Source: Bacilli bacterium
GTDB lineage: Bacteria > Bacillota_I > Bacilli_A > RF39 > UBA660
Direction: 5' to 3'
Assembly (NCBI GenBank): GCA_022801735.1
Contig: JAAWSW010000029.1
Coordinates: 1-14,465 of the forward strand
DNA: 14,465 bases
Shown here: positions 1 through 6,663 of the stretch, piece by piece
Layout: every line of letters starts with the position of its first letter
Numbering within the stretch: the stretch's first letter is position 1
The notes under the pieces: model-generated
Database searches by the model: none
What the model was told of the DNA's origin: nothing
What the model saw: the letters and a program-made list of their open reading frames with translations, nothing else
Translations under genes and position numbers: made by a program

Positions 1-2
1 AT

Positions 3-1169
3 ACGATAAGGGCGTGCTACAAAACAAAAGGAGGATTTTTTGATGATTCACGAGAAATGATAGCAAGAACTCCAGAAGAGTTTAGAGAATCAGGAGTAGA
101 AATATATACAAAACATGAAGTAATAGATGTAGATTTTTTAAATAAAAAAATAAAAGTTAAAAATATTGTTACAAATGAAATATTAGAAGATTCTTATGAT
201 AAGCTAATGATAGCTAGTGGTGCTAGGGCAATAATTCCACCAATAAAAAATATTGATTTAGAATTTATTCCATTATTATATAGTTATATAATTGCTACTA
301 TACAAAATATTGATTTGCTCCAGTTCTTTGTTGTAACTACTGGCTACTCTATTTTACTTTATCTATTATACGACTATAGAAAAATAACAAATATTAGTTT
401 TATACCATTTCTAGGAATAGTTTTATTTACTATTTTTGGATTCCATGCACTATATTTTATCAGCGGTTTATACTTTTATATAGCAATCATTATATTCACG
501 CTCGCATTCTATTATAATTATATAAAAAAAGGAAACACAATTATTGTTTATATTTTATACTTCATAAGTCTATTCATACATAACGCAATGTTCTTTCCTA
601 TCGCCATTTTAATAATATATAAAATATTCAAAAATCAGTTTAATGCAAAATCAATTTTAGTTTGTATATTCATTTTTGGTCTCGCAGGCTATATTTTAAA
701 TTTTATATCATCAACAATAGATATACACATATTAAATAGTTTAACTGATACCTATAATGCATACATAAAAAGCGACGATCAAATGCATAAATATTATAGC
801 GGAAACGCTTTATATATTGAAATAACAAAATTAATAATTACTATATTATGTATACTAATTCAAAAAGAAAGAAAAAAAACTTCTGAAATAAATGGGTTTA
901 TATTACTATTAAGTATCTCTACTTTAATAATGATTCCCCAATCTATAGTAATGGTCAGATTTATTATGCTGATCCAATTTATTGGAATTGTACCTATGAT
1001 AGATTGTTTGAAAAATTTAACAAAAAATAAATTAATATTATTATTTATTATTCTAGCCTTAAGCAGTATTTATATTTATTATTTTTACCACATTTTAAGT
1101 CCTGAAAATTTTGGTAACTTTTTCACAGAAAAAATATATGATAACATATTCAGTATTTTTACAAAATAA
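3..1169 (+). CDS. Chimeric ORF: CoA-disulfide reductase/NADH oxidase fragment joined to an EpsG/Wzy-like polysaccharide polymerase, 5' partial
   Basis: The frame is open to the left edge, and the first ATG (57) lies inside recognisable enzyme sequence, so 57 is not a convincing start. Codons 30-56 read GGFFDDSRE and continue as IARTPEEFRESGVEIYTKH, which is typical of the N-terminal FAD domain of CoA-disulfide reductase/NADH oxidase. That homology runs to GARAIIPPIKNIDLE near base 261. From FIPLLYSY onward the protein is wholly hydrophobic, with about eight or nine membrane segments, in the style of EpsG family proteins, which are membrane proteins of exopolysaccharide synthesis, probably polymerases. 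The usual N-terminal helices of EpsG are missing. It sits 54 bases upstream of a Wzx-type flippase, which fits a polysaccharide cluster. The join could be a genuine rearrangement, making both parts pseudogene remnants, or an assembly chimera near a contig end. I am confident that two unrelated families are joined. I am unsure whether the join is real. Confidence 0.7.
   Translation, partial: TIRACYKTKGGFFDDSREMIARTPEEFRESGVEIYTKHEVIDVDFLNKKIKVKNIVTNEILEDSYDKLMIASGARAIIPPIKNIDLEFIPLLYSYIIATIQNIDLLQFFVVTTGYSILLYLLYDYRKITNISFIPFLGIVLFTIFGFHALYFISGLYFYIAIIIFTLAFYYNYIKKGNTIIVYILYFISLFIHNAMFFPIAILIIYKIFKNQFNAKSILVCIFIFGLAGYILNFISSTIDIHILNSLTDTYNAYIKSDDQMHKYYSGNALYIEITKLIITILCILIQKERKKTSEINGFILLLSISTLIMIPQSIVMVRFIMLIQFIGIVPMIDCLKNLTKNKLILLFIILALSSIYIYYFYHILSPENFGNFFTEKIYDNIFSIFTK
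30..261 (+). pseudogene. CoA-disulfide reductase/NADH oxidase N-terminal fragment
   Basis: About 77 codons match the FAD/NAD-binding N-terminal region of the pyridine nucleotide-disulfide oxidoreductase subfamily that includes CoA-disulfide reductase and Nox. Seen directly are the MIARTPEEFRESGVEIY stretch and the YDKLMIASGARAIIPP stretch. The latter is the family's conserved turn before the NAD domain, normally read as ATGARP. The family signature expected immediately upstream (SYGACGLPYY with the redox cysteine) is not present: bases 3-29 read instead TIRACYKTK. The fragment therefore seems cut on both sides. It lacks the GxGxxG start, the redox cysteine context, the NAD domain and the dimerisation domain, so it cannot be an active enzyme. 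Confidence 0.65.
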
Positions 1170-1223
1170 TTTTAATAAAAACAATAATAAACATCTGCAA
1201 AACCTAAAAAAGGGGATGATACA

Positions 1224-2726
1224 ATGAGAACCAAAAATTCCATAAAAAATTCTTTACTTTCTTTTTTAGCAAACCTAATTGCTATTATAATTGGTTTCAT
1301 TGCTCAAAATTTCTTCATAACAATTCTTGGTACAGAGTACTTAGGTATTAATGGTTTATTTACTAATATAGTTACTATGCTTGGTATTGCTGAATTAGGA
1401 ATTGGAACTGCAATAATTTACAACTTATATAAACCTCTCGCAAATAATGATACCAAAACAATAAAATCATTAATGCAATTTTACAAAAAGGCTTATAGAA
1501 TTATCGCGTTAATAATATTCTTAATTGGTATTCTCATTATGCCATTCTTACCACTATTAATTAATGGATTAACTATTGATATCAATATTAATATCATATA
1601 CTTCCTATTTATATTTGATATCATTTGTTACTATTTAAACGCTTATAAAAGAAGCATCCTATATGCAGATCAAAAAAACTATATAGTTAATATAACCCAC
1701 ATGATATATTTAGTTTTATTAAACATTCTGCAATTAGGTATACTGTATTATACTAAAGACTATTATATTTATTTAATTATAAAAATAATAATGCGAATTT
1801 TAGAAAATTTAGTTCTTTCAATTATAGTAAATAAAAAATATAATTACCTAAATGATAAAAATGTAAATGCCTTAGATAAAAATTTAGAAAAAGATATCAT
1901 AAAAAAAGTTAAAGCAATTGGAATTCACAAAGCATCTGGTCTATTAATATCAGGAACTGATAATATTATCATTTCAAAATTTATAGGAATTATAACCGTT
2001 GGACTATATTCCAATTACTACATGATTATAAATGCCGTTCAAACATTATTTGGACAAGCAATCACCGCTCTAACGCCCAGCGTCGGAAATTTACTAATTA
2101 GTGAATCACATAAAAAAAGATATGATACATTTAAAAAAATCAGATTTGCTAATTTCTGGATTGCCTGCATTACAAGTATTGCTCTTTTAATTATAATCAC
2201 TCCATTTATAACAATTTGGTTAGGAGATAAATTCTTATTAGAACAAACAGTATTAATAGTATTAGTATTTAACTTTTTTCAAAACATGATGAAATACTCT
2301 TACATATGCTTCAAAGACGCCGCTGGAATTTATTATGAGGATAGATTTATTCCAATTATAGAGTCACTATTAAATATAATTTTATCGATTATATTTGTAA
2401 AAATATTTGGACTTGTAGGTGTATTCCTAGGGACTATTATAAGTGGTCTCATAATATGGTGTTATAGTTATCCTAAATACATTTATAAAAACTTATTTAA
2501 TAGAACCTATTTATCATATGCAAAAGAAACATTAGGATATATTCTACTATTTATCATAACCTGTATTATCACATACCTATTTTCTTCAATATTTGGTTTT
2601 AATAATATATATATAACACTTATAATAAACATTCTAATATGTTTAACAATACCAAATATAATATTATTTATAACATTTCATAAAACAGATAATTTTAAAT
2701 ATTATATAACTAAAATAAAAAAATAA
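1224..2726 (+). CDS. Wzx-type oligosaccharide flippase (polysaccharide transport family)
   Basis: This 500-residue integral membrane protein has about 12-14 hydrophobic segments. Its N-terminal pattern (a polar start KNSIKNS, then a long helix, then TEYLGINGLFTNI and GIGTAIIYNLYKPLA) is characteristic of Wzx/RfbX-like flippases of the MOP/PST superfamily. These move undecaprenyl-linked sugar repeat units across the cytoplasmic membrane for capsule or exopolysaccharide assembly. Length and helix count are normal for the family. The ATG at 1224 is chosen because AGGGGATGAT at 1211-1220 is a good ribosome binding site at the right distance. The preceding EpsG-like frame ends 54 bases upstream with no terminator visible, so the two are probably co-transcribed. 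A short hairpin follows the stop. The carbohydrate transported cannot be told from the sequence. Confidence 0.88.
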   Translation: MRTKNSIKNSLLSFLANLIAIIIGFIAQNFFITILGTEYLGINGLFTNIVTMLGIAELGIGTAIIYNLYKPLANNDTKTIKSLMQFYKKAYRIIALIIFLIGILIMPFLPLLINGLTIDININIIYFLFIFDIICYYLNAYKRSILYADQKNYIVNITHMIYLVLLNILQLGILYYTKDYYIYLIIKIIMRILENLVLSIIVNKKYNYLNDKNVNALDKNLEKDIIKKVKAIGIHKASGLLISGTDNIIISKFIGIITVGLYSNYYMIINAVQTLFGQAITALTPSVGNLLISESHKKRYDTFKKIRFANFWIACITSIALLIIITPFITIWLGDKFLLEQTVLIVLVFNFFQNMMKYSYICFKDAAGIYYEDRFIPIIESLLNIILSIIFVKIFGLVGVFLGTIISGLIIWCYSYPKYIYKNLFNRTYLSYAKETLGYILLFIITCIITYLFSSIFGFNNIYITLIINILICLTIPNIILFITFHKTDNFKYYITKIKK

Positions 2727-2749
2727 CTCTACAAATTAGGGTTATTTTT
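2722..2749 (+). terminator. Probable rho-independent terminator after the flippase gene
   Basis: AATAACTCT (2722-2730) can pair with AGGGTTATT (2738-2746) around a 7-base loop, with one G-U pair, and is followed by T residues. It includes the flippase stop codon. The stem is A/T-rich, so termination may be partial. It overlaps the upstream part of the next promoter. Confidence 0.6.
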
Positions 2750-2758
2750 CATCATATG

Positions 2759-2767
2759 TGATATAAT
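2759..2767 (+). promoter_or_regulatory. Extended -10 promoter for the CPBP protease gene
   Basis: TGATATAAT is a perfect extended -10 (TGn plus TATAAT at 2762-2767). No good -35 is visible at 16-18 bases upstream, where terminator sequence lies. A transcript starting about 7 bases downstream would begin near 2774, right at the ribosome binding site GGAG (2775-2778). This rules out the ATG at 2766 as start codon. Confidence 0.65.
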
Positions 2768-2786
2768 GATAAAAGGAGATGATACA

Positions 2787-3491
2787 GTGGTAACATACGA
2801 TAAAAACACGAAATACATAAACATGCTTAAAGGTATATCTGTTATAGTACTTTACTTTTCAGTCAGTTTATTTAAAACACTTCCACTTGATATATTAAAT
2901 ATAGACTATACAAAACTAAGTTTATTAACCAAAGAAATCTATTCAGTTTCTGTTGAAGTATTAATGATACTCGCAATTTTCCTAATATTTAAAGACCAAT
3001 TTATAAAAGCATTTAAAGACCTAAAGAAAAACCACTTAAATTACTTTAAAGGCAATTTTAAATATTATTTATTAGGAGTTATTATAATGATGATTTCTAA
3101 TTCATTAATAACAATATTAGGTGGTGGCACATCAGATAATGAAACAGCCGTTAGAAGCCAATTTGAACTAGCCCCTATATACACATTCATATCTGCAGTA
3201 ATTCTCGCTCCTATAGTTGAAGAAAGTGTATTTAGATTAAGTTTTAGAAATATCTTTAAAAATAATTTCCTATTTATTTTGATATCAAGTTTTATTTTTG
3301 GTTCACTTCATCTACTTGGAATGTTTGATAGTAACCTTTTCTTCTTATACTTAACTGCATACTGTAGTGTAGGAGTTGCTTTTGCTTACATAATGGCAAA
3401 AACAAATAATATATTCGTTTCAATGGGCTTACACTTCATGCATAATGGTATTTTACTATCATTACAACTATTCGTATTACTATTTGGATAA
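2787..3491 (+). CDS. CPBP family intramembrane metalloprotease (CAAX protease/Abi family)
   Basis: The 234-residue membrane protein has about seven or eight hydrophobic segments and the three conserved CPBP (PF02517) motifs: E145-E146-x3-R150 in EESVFR, H175 in FGSLH, and H216/H219-N220 in HFMHN. These glutamates and histidines form the metal-dependent active site within the membrane in this family. Relatives include CAAX prenyl proteases, bacteriocin self-immunity proteins and MroQ-like peptide-processing proteases. The GTG at 2787 is preferred over an in-frame ATG at 2766, because AAAAGGAGAT (2771-2780) gives correct spacing to the GTG, whereas the ATG lies inside the -10 box. The gene is monocistronic between its own promoter and a strong terminator. 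No bacteriocin or prenylated peptide gene is adjacent, so the substrate is unknown. The family call is firm; the role is not. Confidence 0.88.
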   Translation: MVTYDKNTKYINMLKGISVIVLYFSVSLFKTLPLDILNIDYTKLSLLTKEIYSVSVEVLMILAIFLIFKDQFIKAFKDLKKNHLNYFKGNFKYYLLGVIIMMISNSLITILGGGTSDNETAVRSQFELAPIYTFISAVILAPIVEESVFRLSFRNIFKNNFLFILISSFIFGSLHLLGMFDSNLFFLYLTAYCSVGVAFAYIMAKTNNIFVSMGLHFMHNGILLSLQLFVLLFG

Positions 3492-3511
3492 AAAGACTTT
3501 TGTCTTTTTTT
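3490..3511 (+). terminator. Rho-independent terminator after the CPBP gene
   Basis: AAAAAGAC (3490-3497), loop TTTT, GTCTTTTT (3502-3509), then more T. This is a perfect 8 bp stem followed by a U-rich tract, directly overlapping the stop codon. Confidence 0.8.
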
Positions 3512-3517
3512 CTTTTG

Positions 3518-3526
3518 TGGTAAAAT
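3518..3526 (+). promoter_or_regulatory. Extended -10 promoter for the metallophosphoesterase gene
   Basis: TGGTAAAAT (TGn plus TAAAAT at 3521-3526) lies just after the preceding terminator. The position 17 bases further upstream reads TTTTGT, a weak -35. The expected transcript start is near 3533, immediately at the AGGTGAT ribosome binding site (3533-3539). Confidence 0.55.
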
Positions 3527-3543
3527 AATCATAGGTGATAAAG

Positions 3544-4416
3544 GTGGCAAAAAAGAAAAAAGAAAATAAACATTACTTGCTAAAAATATCAATATTTTTG
3601 ATTCTTTTCTGTGCCTTCATTTACGCATATGGAACATATATAGAACCTAAACAACTAACAGTTAAAGAATATAAAATAGAAAATAAAAATTTAACCGAAA
3701 ATTTTGATGGCTTTAAAATAATCCACATTAGTGATATTCACTATGGGCAACTATATGGTAAAAAAGACTTACAAAAACTAGTAACAAAAATCAACGAATT
3801 AAATGCTGACATTATAGTCTTCACTGGTGATTTAATCGATAAAAATACAAAAATGACAACCACCCTCACTGCAGAAATAGCCAATGAATTAAAAAAAATA
3901 AAAAATACAAGTGGCAAATATGCAATAAAAGGTGAAGAAGATACAAAATTTGACGAATGGGAAAACATCATAAATGATAGTGGCTTCATTAACTTAAATA
4001 ATAATTATGACACCATATATAAAGATGGATATGATAGTATTTTAATCGCTGGTGTCAGTTCATTTAATGATAAAGAATCAATAATTAACAAAAATCAAAA
4101 AACACAAAACTACATTAATTCATTTGAAAAAGATGGCCCACTTTATAATATACTACTCATACATGAACCAGATTATATAGATGATTTAGAAGACAATAAA
4201 TATAATTTAATTCTTGCTGGTCATTCCCATCAGGGCCAAATAAAATTACCGCTTGTAAATGGACTAATTTATAAAGAAGGTAGTACCAAATATAAACAAG
4301 AACACCATAAAATAAATAACAGTGATTTATATATTTCAAATGGTATTGGAAACTCTAAAATAAACTTTAGACTATTTAATACTCCAGCAATAAATGTATA
4401 TAGATTAGTAAAATAA
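3544..4416 (+). CDS. Membrane-anchored metallophosphoesterase (YkuE/YaeI-like) with altered GNHD motif
   Basis: This 290-residue protein has a lysine-rich N-terminus, one hydrophobic segment (about residues 10-28) and then a calcineurin-like phosphoesterase domain facing outward. Metal-site motifs are visible: D64-x-H66 in SDIHYGQ, G95-D96 with D99 in GDLID, H207 in LLIHEPD, and H227-x-H229 in GHSHQGQ. The motif that should read GNHD/GNHE reads G130-E131-E132-D133, so the usual metal-binding asparagine and catalytic histidine are both replaced. Relatives such as B. subtilis YkuE are cell-wall-associated, metal-dependent phosphoesterases. Whether this one is active is uncertain. GTG 3544 is chosen because AGGTGAT (3533-3539) precedes it; an in-frame GTG at 3535 would sit at or before the expected transcript start. 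The gene stands alone, with its own promoter and a terminator. Confidence 0.85.
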   Translation: MAKKKKENKHYLLKISIFLILFCAFIYAYGTYIEPKQLTVKEYKIENKNLTENFDGFKIIHISDIHYGQLYGKKDLQKLVTKINELNADIIVFTGDLIDKNTKMTTTLTAEIANELKKIKNTSGKYAIKGEEDTKFDEWENIINDSGFINLNNNYDTIYKDGYDSILIAGVSSFNDKESIINKNQKTQNYINSFEKDGPLYNILLIHEPDYIDDLEDNKYNLILAGHSHQGQIKLPLVNGLIYKEGSTKYKQEHHKINNSDLYISNGIGNSKINFRLFNTPAINVYRLVK

Positions 4417-4438
4417 AGAACTCTTAAAGAGTTCTTTT
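4415..4438. terminator. Hairpin terminator, possibly bidirectional
   Basis: AAAGAACTC (4415-4423), loop TTAAA, GAGTTCTTT (4429-4437). The 9 bp stem starts within the stop codon of the phosphoesterase gene. T-rich bases follow on the plus strand, and TTTATTTT follows on the minus strand, so it could also stop transcripts of the convergent methyltransferase operon. Confidence 0.7.
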
Positions 4439-4565
4439 ACATTATATATACATCAAAAAAATAAATCAAAAAAAACGCAAAAAGGTAATATTTTCCAAAA
4501 TCATACCAAACCAATTTTACTTTTAATTAACAATTTTTTCCACCATAAAGCAATTACTAGTTATA
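4439..4565. other. Short intergenic region between convergent genes
   Basis: About 127 very A-rich bases lie between the 4415-4438 hairpin and the methyltransferase stop. I see no open frame, no repeat and no further convincing hairpin here. Confidence 0.6.
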
Positions 4566-5741
4566 CTACTTTCTGACTAATTTAACTACATTTTCCACAT
4601 GATAAGTATTAGGAAACATATCTACTGGTGTTACCGAAACAACATCGTAACTAACACCTAATAATTTTAAATCCCTTGCTAAAGTAATAGGATCGCAAGA
4701 AATATATACCATTACTTTCGGATTCATTTTTAAAATATCACTTATTCCCTCTTTAGTAAGACCACTTCTAGGTGGATCTACAATAAGTTTATCGGCTTTA
4801 ATATTGGCTATTTCTAAAGAAGCATCACCACAAATAAATAATACATTATCAATAGCATTAATTTTCTTATTCATATTCGCACATAAAACAGCCTCTTCAT
4901 TAATTTCAATACCAATTACCCTTTTAAAATACTTACTTAAAAGTAAACTAATAGTACCTGTTCCTGAATACAAATCCAAAACTACTTCATCCGAAGAAGC
5001 CTCTAAATAATCAATCGCAGTTTCATAAAGTTTTTCAGTTAAATATCTATTAACTTGAAAGAATGAATCCTTAGAAACCCTAAATTTTAAACCATTCAAA
5101 GAAGTTTCCACATATGAACATCCCTTAACCAACTGACCATTCATATAAACTACATCCACCAACTCTTCAAAAGAACTAATATCCATATTACCTGTGACAA
5201 TTAACATAAGAGAATCAAAATCCTTAATAGTAATAGAACTCACATCAGACAAATCTTGTTTATTTAAAATAGAAATCAATTCATTTATTTTATCACTAAC
5301 TAATTCACATTCATTTACCCCAATAAATTTATTGCTTCTATTACCATAATAACCAACTTTATTTTGAACCTTTAAAGTCACTTTATTACGGTAATGCTTA
5401 TCAGTATCATACAAAACATCTTCAATAATAGGAGTTATTCCACCAAACTTATATAAAATATCAGCAACCTTTTTTTTCTTATAACTCAATTGATTATCAT
5501 AAGACATATGCTTTAAATGACAACCACACTTTAAATAAGGACATTTAGGTTTTACCCTATCATCACTAGACTTAATAAAGGCTAAAACCTCTGCTTCATT
5601 ATATTTTTTCTTACTAGAAACAATTTTAACAACCGCAATTTCTCCAGGCAAAAAATTATTAACAAAAGTTATTTTATCATCAATTCTAGTAATTCCTCTA
5701 CCCATATCATCTAATCTAAAACACTCTACTTTATATTTCAT
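4566..5741 (-). CDS. rlmD: 23S rRNA (uracil-C5)-methyltransferase, RlmD/RlmCD type
   Basis: This 391-residue class I SAM methyltransferase methylates uracil C5 in 23S rRNA (U1939 and/or U747 by family precedent). In order it has a TRAM domain (about 1-58), an Fe-S cysteine region (C67, C72, C74 and C145), the SAM loop DLYSGTGT (256-263), the DPPRSGL motif (322-328), the catalytic cysteine C349 in SCDP, and the general base E383 in HVEN. The cysteine spacing is C-x4-C-x-C, whereas the usual pattern is C-x5-C-x2-C (CGGC), so the cluster may be atypical. At 391 residues it is somewhat shorter than most RlmD proteins. The start ATG overlaps the end of the nucleotidase gene by 11 bases, with GGAAGAAG upstream acting as ribosome binding site, so the two are translationally coupled. 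RlmD cannot be told from the dual-specificity RlmCD of Gram-positives on sequence inspection. Confidence 0.9.
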   Translation of the reverse strand: MKYKVECFRLDDMGRGITRIDDKITFVNNFLPGEIAVVKIVSSKKKYNEAEVLAFIKSSDDRVKPKCPYLKCGCHLKHMSYDNQLSYKKKKVADILYKFGGITPIIEDVLYDTDKHYRNKVTLKVQNKVGYYGNRSNKFIGVNECELVSDKINELISILNKQDLSDVSSITIKDFDSLMLIVTGNMDISSFEELVDVVYMNGQLVKGCSYVETSLNGLKFRVSKDSFFQVNRYLTEKLYETAIDYLEASSDEVVLDLYSGTGTISLLLSKYFKRVIGIEINEEAVLCANMNKKINAIDNVLFICGDASLEIANIKADKLIVDPPRSGLTKEGISDILKMNPKVMVYISCDPITLARDLKLLGVSYDVVSVTPVDMFPNTYHVENVVKLVRK

Positions 5742-6549
5742 CGTTACTTCTTCCTAAAACACCGAATTCATCCATCAAATCATTATAATTTGTATTATTT
5801 GTACAAACAACATCAAAAGCCATCTTATAAGATTCCATATTCCCTTTCTCATTAATATCTAAAAAACCAATTTTAAAAGCATTCTCTCTATCCTCATCAT
5901 TAGCCATTTTAACATCACCGCAAACATCGCCAAATAAAATAATATTTGACCTACCACTAATTAACTGTTTTACAGATAAAGGAATAGATGCAGAATTTTT
6001 ATTTAAAGAATGAATAATATCCCCAGATATCCCTGTTGCCATACCATTTTCAAAAGTTAAAAAATTAGAAACAATATGAATATTATCAAAATAACAATTA
6101 TTTTTAATCAAAAATTGCTTAACAAAATCACCAATTCCTGCTGAAATAATAATTACTGGAATATTACGTTTATTTAATTTACTCAAAAATTCATAAGCAC
6201 CATCTCTAAATTCCATAACATGAATATTAGAAACCGCTTCATCAATCATATCGCTAGATATTTTATGTTTAATAAATAAATTTATATGTTTTTCCCACCA
6301 TTCAAGCATATATGATGATTTAAGATTATCCTCCATATTTTCATCAATTTCAATTGGCCTATAAAAATCAAACAATTCCTGTCTTTCAGAAACATAATTA
6401 GGAGAAACCAAAGAACTTTTAGATAAAATTCCCCATGATGCTTCACTATTAACATTTGTAATTGTTCTATCAAAATCCATCAAAACATAAATACTTTCAT
6501 CTTTCCATGAATCAACTCTTTTAATATCGTTTCTATCATAAATTATCAT
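5731..6549 (-). CDS. HAD-superfamily phosphatase, pyrimidine 5'-nucleotidase (UMPH-1/P5N-1)-like
   Basis: The 272-residue predicted cytosolic protein carries HAD motifs: nucleophile and acid D25-F-D27 followed by RTIT, S136 in IISAGIGD, K184 in HSLNK, and D208/D212 in FGDVCGDVKMA. The specific wording DFDRTIT, SAGIGD, VSN, GDIIHSLNK and ENAFKIGFLD resembles the UMPH-1 (PF05822) pyrimidine 5'-nucleotidases that dephosphorylate UMP and CMP, a family best known from eukaryotes. The cap-domain stretch EWW-KH (83-88) also fits. A generic HAD phosphatase remains possible. ATG 6549 is preferred over an in-frame ATG at 6564, because GGAGG (6562-6558) lies between them and the upstream ATG would destroy that site. 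It is the first gene of an operon with the rRNA methyltransferase, which overlaps its 3' end by 11 bases. Confidence 0.7.
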   Translation of the reverse strand: MIIYDRNDIKRVDSWKDESIYVLMDFDRTITNVNSEASWGILSKSSLVSPNYVSERQELFDFYRPIEIDENMEDNLKSSYMLEWWEKHINLFIKHKISSDMIDEAVSNIHVMEFRDGAYEFLSKLNKRNIPVIIISAGIGDFVKQFLIKNNCYFDNIHIVSNFLTFENGMATGISGDIIHSLNKNSASIPLSVKQLISGRSNIILFGDVCGDVKMANDEDRENAFKIGFLDINEKGNMESYKMAFDVVCTNNTNYNDLMDEFGVLGRSNDEI

Positions 6550-6568
6550 ACAAAAATCCTCCATTATA

Positions 6569-6597
6569 AGTATAACATGTATAAATACTATTGTAAA
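6569..6597 (-). promoter_or_regulatory. Sigma-A-type promoter of the nucleotidase-methyltransferase operon
   Basis: Read on the minus strand, -35 TTTACA (6597-6592), a 17-base spacer, and -10 TATACT (6574-6569) preceded by TGT, giving an extended -10. The predicted start near 6562 coincides with the first base of the GGAGG ribosome binding site. Confidence 0.7.
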
Positions 6598-6612
6598 TTA
6601 TAGAAATTAATC

Positions 6613-6641
6613 TCATATTTTTTGTAAAATTTACCATAATA
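6613..6641 (+). promoter_or_regulatory. Candidate sigma-G (forespore) promoter of the germination operon
   Basis: TCATA (6613-6617) and CATAATA (6635-6641) are separated by 17 bases. Compared with the B. subtilis sigma-G consensus (GHATR and CATNHTA, about 17-18 apart), the -10 matches fully and the -35 matches in 4 of 5 positions. gerA-family operons are sigma-G dependent in Bacillus, which supports the reading. In DNA this AT-rich, chance matches are possible. Confidence 0.5.
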
Positions 6642-6663
6642 ATATCAGGAAAGATGTGATTAG

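Noticed and set aside
33..60. A start site with GGAGG followed by ATGATTCACGAG near base 42
   Set aside because: The ATG frame stops after five codons, and the GGAGGA bases are better explained as Gly-Gly codons of the oxidoreductase fragment.
2722..2786. Riboswitch or attenuator between the flippase and CPBP genes
   Set aside because: The hairpin lies upstream of the -10 box, so it terminates the flippase transcript and would not be in the CPBP leader.
4157..4339. Minus-strand 60-codon frame at the end of the phosphoesterase gene
   Set aside because: It is antisense to conserved active-site codons (HEPD, GHSHQGQ) and lacks a ribosome binding site.
6563..6568. TATAAT directly before GGAGG as the -10 box of the nucleotidase gene
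   Set aside because: A transcript starting about 7 bases later would exclude the ribosome binding site. The TGTTATACT element just upstream, with TTTACA at 17 bases, fits better.
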